DNA from: Nematostella vectensis
Lineage: Eukaryota > Cnidaria > Anthozoa > Actiniaria > Edwardsiidae
Direction of reading: 5' to 3'
Assembly: GCF_932526225.1 (NCBI RefSeq)
Contig: NC_064045.1
Span: 620,001 to 684,000 of the forward strand
Length of the DNA stretch: 64,000 bases
The stretch's first letter is position 1. Each line of letters opens with the position of its first letter. The position numbers and the translations under genes were made by a program. Of the stretch, positions 22,300 to 35,308 are shown piece after piece. The notes under the pieces are model-generated. The model ran no database searches and had not been told where the DNA came from. It saw only the letters and a program-made list of their open reading frames with translations.

Positions 22300-23230
22300 A
22301 TACAGAAATACTTTATATATTAATATAATATAAGAGTCTCCAGAGGGACTTTGAAGGCTGTTCCAAAAATGTGCTTATTATACATGTACGACCTACTTTG
22401 GGTTTAGAAGTTTGTGAGAAGTCATTGAATATCTTATTCGGTTTTGATTTATCTGGTGTACTGACTAGTCCTGGTGCAGGTGCCAATGGCCAGATTAGAA
22501 GAGTTTTGGGCTCTTGTCAAAGTCGTATTCGTTTTTTATTTTTCGGTGTATTGAATAGTCCACATGGTGTTCTTTGTTAAAGGGAAGTCTCAAAACTTCT
22601 GGGTTGGACCGCATATGGTACTTCTAAGAGCCTCTCGAGAGAACCAGCCTTATCTAGATTTTTTTGGTCCGTCCTGTCACGCCCAGGGCATGCACAAACA
22701 CGTGTGGGCCGCACCCACCATCACTTTTGTAATGGTCCCTCTTCCTTATCACAAGTCTGGTACTCTTAACATTATGTGGTGTCATGGAGTAATGTACTCT
22801 TACATGAGAGAGAAAGCGTCTTTTGTTTTAATTTTATATTGAAACCTGAGTCAACAGGTGTAAAGTGTATTAAAACTAGCTTTACACCTGTAAAATATCA
22901 GCAACTACCTGTGATAGAAGTGGCTGGCGTAAAGACAGCTTGGCTTGCTTGAATCTCTGCCTTGTATTTGGATAGAACTAGTTCTTTGATCTCGAACGGG
23001 TAAAGGGGCCCATGCAGGTTATTTTTTTTCACGATATACACCTTATAATTATAATTGATGTCCATCGCAATCCCTGCTTCCTAAAGTTAGAGCCTAGTGC
23101 ACCACTGGAGTCCAATGGACTCCGAGAAATTTAAAAATTCATACTGCTAGTTTTGCCGCTGTTAATTTAACATATACCATTGTCTGGTGTTGCAAATAAA
23201 TAATAAGAGATACTTTATACATTTCAATAT
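22300..23230. repeat. Monomer 25, F1-G1-T3-tc
   Basis: 931 bp. Partner of monomer 19, with the ordinary 'cgctgttaattt' where 19 has 'cgctttaaattt'. Confidence 0.95.
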
Positions 23231-24160
23231 ATACAGAAATACTTTATATATTAATATAATATAAGAGTCTCCAGAGGGACTTTGAAGTCTGTTCCAAAAA
23301 TGTGCTTATTATACATGTACGACCTACTTTGGGTTTAGAAGTTTGTGAGAAGTCATTGAATATCTTATTCGGTTTTGATTTATCTGGTGTACTGACTAGT
23401 CCTGGTGCAGGTGCCATTGCCAGATTAGAAGAGTTTTGGGCTCTTGTCAAAGTCGTATTCGTTTTTTATTTTTCGGTGTATTGAATAGTCCACATGGTGT
23501 TCTTTGTTAAAGGGAAGTCTCAAAACTTCTGGGTTGGACCGCATATGGTACTTCTAAGAGCCTCTCGAGAGAACCAGCCTTATCTAGATTTTTTTGGTCC
23601 GTCCTGTCACGCCCAGGGCATGCACAAACACGTGTGGGCCGCACCCACCATCACTTTTGTAATGGTCCCTCTTCCTTATCACAAGTCTGGTACTCTTAAC
23701 ATTATGTGGTGTCATGGAGTAATGTACTCTTACATGAGAGAGAAAGCGTCTTTTGTTTTAATTTTATATTGAAACCTGTGTCAACAGGTGTAAAGTGTAT
23801 TAACACTAGCTTTACACCTGTAAAATATCAGCAACTATCTGTGATAGAAGTGGCTGGCGTAATGACAGCTTGGCTTGCTTGAATCTCTGCCTTGTATTTG
23901 GCTAGAACTAGTTCTTTGATCTCGAACGGGTAAAGGGGCCCATGCAGGTTATTTTTTTTCACGATATACACCTTATAATTATAATTGATGTCCATCGCAA
24001 TCCCTGCTTCCTAAAGATAGAGCCTAGTGCACCACTGGAGTCCAATGAACTCCGAGAAATTTAAAAATGCATACTGCTAGTTATGCCGCTGTTAATTTAT
24101 CATATACCATTGTCTGGTCTCGCAAATAAATAATAAGAGATACATTATATATTTCAATAT
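23231..24160. repeat. Monomer 26, F1-G1-T2-gc
   Basis: 930 bp. Front private states 'gaagtctgttcc' and 'gccattgcc' shared only with monomer 20. Middle 'gttaaaggg' G1, tail T2 with 'aaagatagagcc', 'caatgaactcc' and 'agttatgccgc'. Confidence 0.95.
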
Positions 24161-25092
24161 ATACAGAAATACTTTATATATTAATATAATATAAGAGTCT
24201 CCAGACGGATTTTGAAGGCTGTTCCAAAACTGTGCTTATTATACATGTACGACCTACTTTGGGTTTAGAAGTTTGTGAGAAGTCATTGAATATCTTATTC
24301 GGTTTTGATTCTCTGGTTACTGACAAGTCCTGGTGCAGGTGCTAATGGCCAGATTAGAAGAGTTCTGGGCTCTTGTCAAAGTCGTATTCGTTTTTTTTTT
24401 TTTTCTGTGTTTTGAATAGTCCACATGGTGTTCTTTGTTGAAGGGAAGTCTCAAAACTTCTGGGTTGGACCGCATGTGGTACTTCTAAGAGCCTCTCGAG
24501 AGAACAAGCCTTATCTAGATTTTTTTGGTCCGTCCTGTCACGCCCAGGGCATGCACAAACACGTGTGGGCACCAACCCCTATCACTTTTGTAATGGTCCT
24601 TCTTCCCTATCACAAGTCTGCTACTCATAACATTATGTGGTGTCATGGAGTAATGTACTCTAACATGAGAGAGAAAGCGTCTTTTGTTTTCATTTTATAT
24701 TGAAACCTGTGTCAACAGGTGTAAAGTGTATTAACACTAGCTTTATACCTGTAAAATATCAGCAACTATCTGTGATAGAAGTGGCTGGCGTAATGACAGC
24801 TTGGCTTGCTTGAATCTCTGCCTTGTATTTGGCTAGAACTAGTTCTTTGATCTCGAACGGGTAAAGGGGCCCATGCAGGTTATTTTTTTTTTACGATATA
24901 CACCTTATAATTATAATTGATGTCCATCGCAATCCCTGCTTCCTAAAGTTAGAGCCTAGTGCACCACTGGAGTCCAATGGACTCCGTGAAATTTAAAAAT
25001 GCATACTGCTAGTTTTGCCGCTGTTAATTTATCATATACCATTGTTTGGTCTCGCAAATAAATAATAAGAGATACATTATATATTTCAATAT
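24161..25092. repeat. Monomer 27, F2-G2-T2-gc
   Basis: 932 bp. 'cagacggattttg' near 24,204, the longest uninterrupted T-run I saw (about 14) near 24,391, and 'ctttatacctg' near 24,741, which puts a mismatch in the hairpin arm. Confidence 0.95.
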
Positions 25093-26021
25093 ATACAGAA
25101 ATACTTTATATGTTAATATAATATAAGAGTCTCCAGAGGGACTTTGAAGGCTGTTCCAAAACTGTGCTTATTATACATGTACGACCTACTTTGGGTTTAG
25201 AAGTTTGTGAGAAGTCATTGAATATCTTATTCGGTTTTGATTCTCTGGTTACTGACAAGTCCTGGTGCAGGTGCCAATGGCCAGATTAGAAGAATTCTGG
25301 GCTCTTGTCAAAGTCGTATTCGTTTTTTATTTTTCGGTGTATTGAATAGTCCACATAGTGTTCTTTGTTGAAGGGAAGTCTCAAAACTTCTGGGTTGGAC
25401 CGCATATGGTACTTTTAAGAGCCTTTCGAGAGAACAAGCCTTATCTAGATTTTTTTGGTCCGTCCTGTCACGCCCAGGGCATGCACAAACACGTGAGGGC
25501 ACTAACCCCCATCACTTTTGTAATGGTCCTTCTTCCTTATCACAAGTCTGCTACTCAAAACATTATGTGGTGTCATGGAGTAATGTACTCTTACATGAGA
25601 GAGAAAGCGTCTTTTGTTTTAATTTTATATTGAAACCTGAGTCAACAGGTGTAAAGTGTATTAACACTAGCTTTACACCTGTAAAATATCAGCAACTATC
25701 TGTCATAGAAGTGGCAGGCGTAAAGACAGCTTGGCTTGCTTGAATCTCTGCCTTGTATTTGGATAGAACTAGTTCTTTGATCTCGAACGGGTAAAGGGGC
25801 CCATGCAGGTTATTTTTTTTCACGATATACACCTTATAATTATAATTGATGTCCATCGCAATCCCTGCTTCCTAAAGTTAGAGCCTAGTGCACAACTGGA
25901 GTCCAATGGACTCCGAGAAATTTAAAAATTCATACTGCTAGTTTTGCCGCTGTTAATTTAACATATACCATTTTCTGGTGTTGCAAATAAATAATAAGAG
26001 ATACTTTATACATTTCAATAT
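25093..26021. repeat. Monomer 28, F2-G2-T3-tc
   Basis: 929 bp. 'cacatagtg', 'gcctttcgag', 'gcactaaccccc', 'actcaaaac', 'tgtcatag', 'ggcaggcg', 'gcacaactgg' and 'attttctggtgttgc'. Related to monomers 34-36, 42 and 47. Confidence 0.95.
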
Positions 26022-26950
26022 ATACAGAAATACTTTATATATTAATATAATATAAGAGTCTCCAGAGGGACTTTGAAGGCTGTTCCAAAAATGTGCTTAT
26101 TATACATGTACGACCTACTTTGGGTTTAGAAGTTTGTGAGAAGTCATTGAATATCTTATTCGGTTTTGATTTATCTGGTGTACTGACTAGTCCTGGTGCA
26201 GGTGCCAATGGCCAGATTAGAAGAGTTCTGGGCTCTTGTCAAAGTCGTATTCGTTTTTTATTTTTCGGTGTATTGAATAGTCCACATGGTGTTCTTTGTT
26301 GAAGGGAAGTCTCAAAACTTCTGGGTTGGACCGCATATGGTACTTTTAAGAGCCTTTCGAGAGAACAAGCCTTATCTAGATTTTTTTGGTCCGTCCTGTC
26401 ACGCCCAGGGCATGCACAAACACGTGAGGGCACCAACCCCCATCACTTTTGTAATGGTCCCTCTTCCTTATCACAAGTCTGGTACTCTTAACATTATGTG
26501 GTGTCATGGAGTAATGTACTCTTACATGAGAGAGAAAGCGTCTTTTGTTTTAATTTTATATTGAAACCTGTGTCAACAGGTGTAAAGTGTATTAACACTA
26601 GCTTTACACCTATAAAATATCAACAACTATCTGTGATAGAAGTGGCTGGCGTAATGACAGCTTGGCTTGCTTGAATCTGTCTTGTATTTGGCTAGAACTA
26701 GTTCTTTGATCTCGAACGGGTAAAGGGGCCCATGCAGGTTATTTTTTTTCACGATATACACCTTATAATTATAATTGATGTCCATCGCAATCCCTGCTTC
26801 CTAAAGTTAGAGCCTAGTGCACCACTGGAGTCTAATGGACACCGAGAAATTTAAAAATGCATACTGCTAGTTTTGCCGCTGTTAATTTATCATATACCAT
26901 TGTCTGGTCTCGCAAATAAATAATAAGAGATACATTATATATTTCAATAT
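26022..26950. repeat. Monomer 29, chimera F1-G2-T1-gc
   Basis: 929 bp. F1 front, monomer 28-like middle ('gcctttcgag', G2), then a switch between about 26,442 and 26,460 to the 'ggtccctcttcc' and 'ggtactcttaac' states of G1 copies. Ends with 'agtctaatggacacc'. Confidence 0.95.
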
Positions 26951-27877
26951 ATACAGAAATACTTTATATATTAATATAATATAAGAGTCTCCAGAGGGAC
27001 TTTGAAGGCTGATCCAAAACTGTGCTTATTATACATGTACGACCTACTTTGGGTTTAGAAGTTTGTGAGAAGTCATTGAATATCTTATTCGGTTTTGATT
27101 CTCTGGTTACTGACAAGTCCTGGTGCAGGTGCTAATGGCCAGATTAGAAGAGTTCTGGGCTCTTGTCAAAGTCGTATTCGTTTTTTTTTTCTGTGTTTTG
27201 AATAGTCCACATGGTGTTCTTTGTTGAAGGGAAGTCTCAAAACTTCTGGGTTGGACCGCATGTGGTACTTCTAAGAGCCTCTCGAGAGAACAAGCCTTAT
27301 CTAGATTTTTTTGGTCCGTCCTGTCACGCCCAGGGCATGCACAAACACGTGGAGGCACCAACCCCTATCACTTTTGTAATGGTCCTTCTTCCCTATCACA
27401 AGTCTGCTACTCATAACATTATGTGGTGTCATGGAGTAATGTACTCTAACATGAGAGAGAAAGCGTCTTTTGTTTTAATTTTATATTGAAACCTGTGTCA
27501 ACAGGTGTAAAGTGTATTAACACTAGCTTTACACCTGTAAAATATCAGCAACTATCTGTGATAGAAGTGGCTGGCGTAATGACAGCTTGGCTTGCTTGAA
27601 TCTCTGCCTTGTATTTGGCTAGAACTAGTTCTTTGATCTCGAACGGGTAAAGGGGCCCATGCAGGTTATTTTTTTTCACGATATACACCTTATAATTATA
27701 ATTGATGTCCATCGCAATCCCTGCTTCCTAAAGTTAGAGCCTAGTGCACCACTGGAGTCTAATGGACACCGAGAAATTTAAAAATGCATACTGCTAGTTT
27801 TGCCGCTGTTAATTTATCATATACCATTGTCTGGTCTCGCAAATAAATAATAAGAGATACATTATATATTTCAATAT
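26951..27877. repeat. Monomer 30, F2-G2-T2-gc
   Basis: 927 bp. 'gctgatccaaaac', 'cacgtggaggcacc' (private) and 'agtctaatggacacc' in the tail. Confidence 0.95.
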
Positions 27878-28804
27878 ATACAGAAATACTTTATATATTA
27901 ATATAATATAAGAGTCTCCAGAGGGACTTTGAAGGCTGTTCCAAAACTGTGCTTATTATACATGTACGACCTACTTTGGGTTTAGAAGTTTGTGAGAAGT
28001 CATTGAATATCTTATTCGGTTTTGATTCTCTGGTTACTGACAAGTCCTGGTGCAGGTGCTAATGGCCAGATTAGAAGAGTTCTGGGCTCTTGTCAAAGTC
28101 GTATTCGTTTTTTTTTTCTGTGTTTTGAATAGTCCACATGGTGTTCTTTGTTGAAGGGAAGTCTCAAAACTTCTGGGTTGGACCGCATGTGGTACTTCTA
28201 AGAGCCTCTCGAGAGAACAAGCCTTATCTAGATTTTTTTGGTCCGTCCTGTCACGCCCAGGGCATGCACAAACACGTGTGGGCACCAACCCCTATCACTT
28301 TTGTAATGGTCCTTCTTCCCTATCACAAGTCTGCTACTCATAACATTATGTGGTGTCATGGAGTAATGTACTCTAACATGAGAGAGAAAGCGTCTTTTGT
28401 TTTAATTTTATATTGAAACCTGTGTCAACAGGTGTAAAGTGTATTAACACTAGCTTTACACCTGTAAAATATCAGCAACTATCTGTGATAGAAGTGGCTG
28501 GCGTAATGACAGCTTGGCTTGCTTGAATCTCTGCCTTGTATTTGGCTAGAACTAGTTCTTTGATCTCGAACGGGTAAAGGGGCCCATGCAGGTTATTTTT
28601 TTTCACGATATACACCTTATAATTATAATTGATGTCCATCGCAATCCCTGCTTCCTAAAGTTATAGCCTAGTGCACCACTGGAGTCCAATGGACTCCGTG
28701 AAATTTAAAAATTCATACTGCTAGTTTTGCCGCTGTTAATTTAACATATACCATTGTCTGGTCTTGCAAATAAATAATAAGAGATACTTTATACATTTCA
28801 ATAT
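27878..28804. repeat. Monomer 31, F2-G2-T2-tc
   Basis: 927 bp. 'gcatgtgg', 'gttatagcc', 'actccgtg'. Same type as 38, 49 and 51. Confidence 0.95.
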
Positions 28805-29733
28805 ATACAGAAATACTTTATATATTAATATAATATAAGAGTCTCCAGAGGGACTGTGAAGGCTGTTCCAAAAATGTGCTTATTATACATGTACGACCTA
28901 CTTTGGGTTTAGAAGTTTGTGAGAAGTCATTGAATATCTTATTCGGTTTTGATTTATCTGGTGTACTGACTAGTCCTCGTGCAGGTGCCAATGGCCAGAT
29001 TAGAAGAGTTCTGGGCTCTTGTCAAAGTCGTATTCGTTTTTTATTTTTCGGTGTATTGAATAGTCCACATAGTGTTCTTTGTTAAAGGGAAGTCTCAAAC
29101 CTTCTGGGTTGGACCGCATATGGTACTTCTAAGAGCCTCTCGAGAGAACCAGCCTTATCTAGATTTTTTTGGTCCGTCCTGTCACGCCCAGGGCATGCAC
29201 AAACAAGTGTGGGCCGCACCCACCTTCACTATTGTAATGGTCCCTCTTCCTTATCACAAGTCTGGTACTCTTAACATTATGTGGTGTCATGGAGTAATGT
29301 ACTCTTACATGAGAGAGAAAGCGTCTTTTGTTTTAATTTTATATTGAAACCTGTGTCAACAGGTGTAAAGTGTATTAACACTAGCTTTACACCTATAAAA
29401 TATCAACAACTATCTGTGATAGAAGTGGCTGGCGTAATGACAGCTTGGCTTGCTTGAATCTGCCTTGTATTTGGCTAGAACTAGTTCTTTGATCTCGAAC
29501 GGGTAAAGGGGCCCATGCAGGTTATTTTTTTTCACGATATACACCTTATAATTATAATTGATGTCCATCGCAATCCCTGCTTCCTAAAGTTAGAGCCTAG
29601 TGCACCACTGGAGTCCAATGGACTCCGAGAAATTTAAAAATGCATACTGCTAGTTTTGCCGCTGTTAATTTATCATATACCATTGTCTGGTCTCGCAAAT
29701 AAATAATAAGAGATACATTATATATTTCAATAT
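28805..29733. repeat. Monomer 32, F1-G1-T1-gc
   Basis: 929 bp. 'gactgtgaagg', 'agtcctcgtgc', 'cacatagtg', 'caaaccttc', 'aaacaagtgtggg' (CACGTG lost) and 'caccttcactattg'. Several singletons. Confidence 0.95.
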
Positions 29734-30664
29734 ATACAGAAATACTTTATATATTAATATAATATAAGAGTCTCCAGAGGGACTTTGAAGGCTGTTCCAA
29801 AACTGTGCTTATTATACATGTACGACCTACTTTGGGTTTAGAAGTTTGTGAGAAGTCATTGAATATCTTATTCGGTTTTGATTCTCTGGTTACTGACAAG
29901 TCCTGGTGCAGGTGCTAATGGCCAGATTAGAAGAGTTTTTGGCTCTTGTCAAAGTCGTATTCGTTTTTTTTTTTTCGGTGTTTTGAATAGTCCACATGGT
30001 GTTCTTTGTTGAAGGGAAGTCTCAAAACTTCTGGGTTGGACCGCATGTGGTACTTCTAAGAGCCTCTCGAGAGAACAAGCCTTATCTAGATTTTTTTGGT
30101 CCGTCCTGTCACGCCCAGGGCATGCACAAACACGTGTGGGCACCAACCCCTATCACTTTTGTAATGGTCCTTCTTCCCTATCACAAGTCTGCTACTCATA
30201 ACATTATGTGGTGTCATGGAGTAATGTACTCTAACATGAGAGAGAAAGCGTCTTTTGTTTTCATTTTATATTGAAACCTGTGTCAACAGGTGTAAAGTGT
30301 ATTAACACTAGCTTTACACCTGTAAAATATCAGCAACTATTTTTGATAGAAGTGGCTGTCGTAATGACAGCTTGGCTTGCTTGAATCTCTGCCTTGTATT
30401 TGGCTAGAACTAGTTCTTTGATCTCGAACGGTTAAAGGGGCCCATGCAGGTTATTTTTTTTTTTACGATATACACCTTATAATTATAATTGATGTCCATC
30501 GCAATCCCTGCTTCCTAAAGTTAGAGCCTAGTGCACCACTGGAGTCCAATGGACTCCGTGAAATTTAAAAATGCATACCGCTAGTTTTGCCGCTGTTAAT
30601 TTATCATATACCATTGTTTGGTCTCGCAAATAAATAATAAGAGATACATTATATATTTCAATAT
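29734..30664. repeat. Monomer 33, F2-G2-T2-gc
   Basis: 931 bp. 'gtttttggctc', 'actatttttgatag', 'ggctgtcgtaatg', 'cgaacggttaaag', 'gcataccgc', 'attgtttgg'. Confidence 0.95.
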
Positions 30665-31593
30665 ATACAGCAATACTTTATATGTTAATATAATATAAGA
30701 GTCTCCAGAGGGACTTTGAAGGCTGTTCCAAAACTGTGCTTATTATACATGTACGACCTACTTTGGGTTTAGAAGTTTGTGAGAAGTCATTGAATATCTT
30801 ATTCGGTTTTGATTCTCTGGTTACTGACAAGTCCTGGTGCAGGTGCCAATGGCCAGATTAGAAGAATTCTGGGCTCTTGTCAAAGTCGTATTCGTTTTTT
30901 ATTTTTCGGTGTATTGAATAGTCCACATAGTGTTCTTTGTTGAAGGGAAGTCTCAAAACTTCTGGGTTGGACCGCATATGGTACTTTTAAGAGCCTCTCG
31001 AGAGAACAAGCCTTATCTAGATTTTTTTGGTCCGTCCTGTCACGCCCAGGGCATGCACAAACACGTGAGGGCACCAACCCCCATCACTTTTGTAATGGTC
31101 CTTCTTCCTTATCACAAGTCTGCTACTCAAAACATTATGTGGTGTCATGGAGTAATGTAGTCTTACATGAGAGAGAAAGCGTCTTTTGTTTTAATTTTAT
31201 ATTGAAACCTGAGTCAACAGGTGTAAAGTTTATTAACACTAGCTTTACACCTGTAAAATATCAGCAACTATCTGTCATAGAAGTGGCTGGCGTGAAGACA
31301 GCTTGGCTTGCTTGAATCTCTGCCTTGTATTTGGATAGAACTAGTTCTTTGATCTCGAACGGGTAAAGGGGCCCATGCAGGTTATTTTTTTTTACGATAT
31401 ACACCTTATAATTATAATTGATGTCCATCGCAATCCCTGCTTCCTAAAGTTAGAGCCTAGTGCACCACTGGAGTCCAATGGACTCCGTGAAATTTAAAAA
31501 TGCATACCGCTAGTTTTGCCGCTGTTAATTTATCATATACCATTGTTTGGTCTCGCAAATAAATAATAAGAGATACATTATATATTTCAATAT
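30665..31593. repeat. Monomer 34, F2-G2-T3-gc
   Basis: 929 bp. 'atacagcaatac' start, 'cacatagtg', 'actcaaaac', 'gtagtctt', 'gtaaagtttatt' and 'ggcgtgaag' (both private), 'tgtcatag'. First of three consecutive close relatives. Confidence 0.95.
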
Positions 31594-32523
31594 ATACAGC
31601 AATACTTTATATGTTAATATAATATAAGAGTCTCCAGAGGGACTTTGAAGGCTGTTCCAAAACTGTGCTTATTATACATGTACGACCTACTTTGGGTTTA
31701 GAAGTTTGTGAGAAGTCATTGAATATCTTATTCGGTTTTGATTCTCTGGTTACTGACAAGTCCTGGTGCAGGTGCCAATGGCCAGATTAGAAGAATTCTG
31801 GGCTCTTGTCAAAGTCGTATTCGTTTTTTATTTTTCGGTGTATTGAATAGTCCACATAGTGTTCTTTGTTGAAGGGAAGTCTCAAAACTTCTGGGTTGGA
31901 CCGCATATGGTACTTTTAAGAGCCTCTCGAGAGAACAAGCCTTATCTAGATTTGTTTGGTCCGTCCTGTCACGCCCAGGGCATGCACAAACACGTGAGGG
32001 CACCAACCCCCATCACTTTTGTAATGGTCCTTCTTCCTTATCACAAGTCTGCTACTCAAAACATTATGTGGTGTCATGGAGTAATGTAGTCTTACATGAG
32101 AGAGAAAGCGTCTTTTGTTTTAATTTTATATTGAAACCTGAGTCAACAGGTGTAAAGTGTATTAACACTAGCTTTACACCTGTAAAATATCAGCAACTAT
32201 CTGTCATAGAAGTGGCTGGCGTAAAGACAGCTTGGCTTGCTTGAATCTCTGCCTTGTATTTGGATAGAACTAGTTCTTTGATCTCGAACGGGTAAAGGGG
32301 CCCATGCAGGTTATTTTTTTTTTACGATATACACCTTATAATTATAATTGATGTCCATCGCAATCCCTGCTTCCTAAAGTTAGAGCCTAGTGCACCACTG
32401 GAGTCCAATGGACTCCGTGAAATTTAAAAATGCATACCGCTAGTTTTGCCGCTGTTAATTTATCATATACCATTGTTTGGTCTCGCAAATAAATAATAAG
32501 AGATACTTTATACATTTCAATAT
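31594..32523. repeat. Monomer 35, F2-G2-T3-gc
   Basis: 930 bp. Adjacent near-copy of 34. Private 'tagatttgtttgg' interrupts the seven-T run near 31,954. Confidence 0.95.
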
Positions 32524-33452
32524 ATACAGAAATACTTTATATATTAATATAATATAATAGTCTCCAGAGGGACTTTGAAGGCTGTTCCAAAACTGTGCTT
32601 ATTATACATGTACGACCTACTTTGGGTTTAGAAGTTTGTGAGAAGTCATTGAATATCTTATTCGGTTTTGATTCTCTGGTTACTGACAAGTCCTGGTGCA
32701 GGTGCCAATGGCCAGATTAGAAGAATTCTGGGCTCTTGTCAAAGTCGTATTCGTTTTTTATTTTTCGGTGTATTGAATAGTCCACATAGTGTTCTTTGTT
32801 GAAGGGAAGTCTCAAAACTTCTGGGTTGGACCGCATATGGTACTTTTAAGAGCCTCTCGAGAGAACTAGCCTTATCTAGATTTTTTTGGTCCGTCCTGTC
32901 ACGCCCAGGGCATGCACAAACACGTGAGGGCACCAACCCCCATCACTTTTGTAATGGTCCTTCTTCCTTATCACAAGTCTGCTACTCAAAACATTATGTG
33001 GTGTCATGGAGTAATGTAGTCTTACATGAGAGAGAAAGCGTCTTTTGTTTTAATTTTATATTGAAACCTGAGTCAACAGGTGTAAAGTGTATTAACACTA
33101 GCTTTACACCTGTAAAATATCAGCAACTATCTGTCATAGAAGTGGCTGGCGTAAAGACAGCTTGGCTTGCTTGAATCTCTGCCTTGTATTTGGATAGAGC
33201 TAGTTCTTTGATCTCGAACGGGTAAAGGGGCCCATGCAGGTTATTTTTTTTCACGATATACACCTTATAATTATAATTGATGTCCATCGCAATCCCTGCT
33301 TCCTAAAGTTAGAGCCTAGTGCACCACTGGAGTCCAATGGACTCCGAGAAATTTAAAAATTCATACTGCTAGTTTTGCCGCTGTTAATTTAACATATACC
33401 ATTGTCTGGTGTTGCAAATAAATAATAAGAGATACTTTATACATTTCAATAT
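32524..33452. repeat. Monomer 36, F2-G2-T3-tc
   Basis: 929 bp. 'ataatagtctcc', 'gagaactagcc' near 32,866, and 'gatagagctagttc', which breaks the AGAACTAGTTCT palindrome. Confidence 0.95.
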
Positions 33453-34381
33453 ATACAGAAATACTTTATATATTAATATAATATAAGAGTCTCCAGAGGG
33501 ACTTTGAAGGCTGTTCCAAAAATGTGCTTATTATACATGTACGACCTACTTTGGGTTTAGAAGTTTGTGAGAAGTCATTGAATATCTTATTCGGTTTTGA
33601 TTTATCTGGTGTACTGACTAGTCCTGGTGCAGGTGCCAATGGCCAGATTAGAAGAGTTCTGGGCTCTTGTCAAAGTCGTATTCGTTTTTTATTTTTCGGT
33701 GTATTGAATAGTCCACATGGTGTTCTTTGTTAAAGGGAAGTCTCAAAACTTCTGGGTTGGACCGCATATGGTACTTCTAAGAGCCTCTCGAGAGAACCAG
33801 CCTTATCTAGATTTTTTTGGTCCGTCCTGTCACGCCCAGGGTATGCACAAACACGTGTGGGCCGCACCCACCATCACTTTTGTAATGGTCCCTCTTCCTT
33901 ATCACAAGTCTGGTACTCTTAACATTATGTGGTGTCATGGAGTAATGTACTCTTACATGAGAGAGAAAGCGTCTTTTGTTTTAATTTTAAATTGAAACCT
34001 GTGTCAACAGGTGTAAAGTGTATTAACACTAGCTTTACACCTATAAAATATCAACAACTATCTGTGATAGAAGTGGCTGGCGTAATGACAGCTTGGCTTG
34101 CTTGAATCTGTCTTGTATTTGGCTAGAACTAGTTCTTTGATCTCGAACGGGTAAAGGGGCCCATGCAGGTTATTTTTTTTCACGATGTACACCTTATAAT
34201 TATAATTGATGTCCATCGCAATCCCTGCTTCCTAAAGTTAGAGCCTAGTGCACCACTGGAGTCTAATGGACACCGAGAAATTTAAAAATGCATACTGCTA
34301 GTTTTGCCGCTGTTAATTTATCAGATACCATTGTCTGGTCTCGCAAATAAATAATAAGAGATACATTATATATTTCGATAT
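33453..34381. repeat. Monomer 37, F1-G1-T1-gc
   Basis: 929 bp. 'cagggtatgcac', 'attttaaattg', 'acgatgtacacc', 'agtctaatggacacc', 'atcagatacc', 'tttcgatat'. Relative of 43 and 48. Confidence 0.95.
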
Positions 34382-35308
34382 ATACAGAAATACTTTATAT
34401 ATTAATATAATATAAGAGTCTCCAGAGGGACTTTGAAGGCTGTTCCAAAACTGTGCTTGTTATACATGTACGACCTACTTTGGGTTTAGAAGTTTGTGAG
34501 AAGTCATTGAATATCTTATTCGGTTTTGATTCTCTGGTTACTGACAAGTCCTGGTGCAGGTGCTAATGGCCAGATTAGAAGAGTTCTGGGCTCTTGTCAA
34601 AGTCGTATTCGTTTTTTTTTTCTGTGTTTTGAATAGTCCACATGGTGTTCTTTGTTGAAGGGAAGTCTCAAAACTTCTGGGTTGGACCGCATGTGGTACT
34701 TCTAAGAGCCTCTCGAGAGAACAAGCCTTATCTAGATTTTTTTGGTCCGTCCTGTAACGCCCAGGGCATGCACAAACACGTGTGGGCACCAACCCCTATC
34801 ACTTTTGTAATGGTCCTTCTTCCCTATCACAAGTCTGCTACTCATAACATTATGTGGTGTCATGGAGTAATGTACTCTAACATGAGAGAGAAAGCGTCTT
34901 TTGTTTTAATTTTATATTGAAACCTGTGTCAACAGGTGTAAAGTGTATTAACACTAGCTTTACACCTGTAAAATATCAGCAACTATCTGTGATAGAAGTG
35001 GCTGGCGTAATGACAGCTTGGCTTGCTTGAATCTCTGCCTTGTATTTGGCTAGAACTAGTTCTTTGATCTCGAACGGGTAAAGGGGCCCATGCAGGTTAT
35101 TTTTTTTCACGATATACACCTTATAATTATAATTGATGTCCATCGCAATCCCTGCTTCCTAAAGTTATAGCCTAGTGCACCACTGGAGTCCAATGGACTC
35201 CGTGAAATTTAAAAATTCATACTGCTAGTTTTGCCGCTGTTAATTTAACATATACCATTGTCTGGTCTTGCAAATAAATAATAAGAGATACTTTATACAT
35301 TTCAATAT
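34382..35308. repeat. Monomer 38, F2-G2-T2-tc
   Basis: 927 bp. 'gcttgttatac', 'ctgtaacgccc', 'gttatagcc'. Donor-type body for the next monomer. Confidence 0.95.

Larger units (their letters stand above)
17916..23494. repeat. Higher-order six-monomer block, copy B
   Basis: Direct tandem duplicate of the preceding block at offset 5,579 bp (six monomers). It starts at the chimeric junction inside monomer 20 and ends at the homologous point in monomer 26. The fronts of monomers 20 and 26 share the private states 'gaagtctgttcc' and 'gccattgcc', as expected if unequal crossover between monomers 14 and 26 of misaligned arrays made the duplication. Confidence 0.88.
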
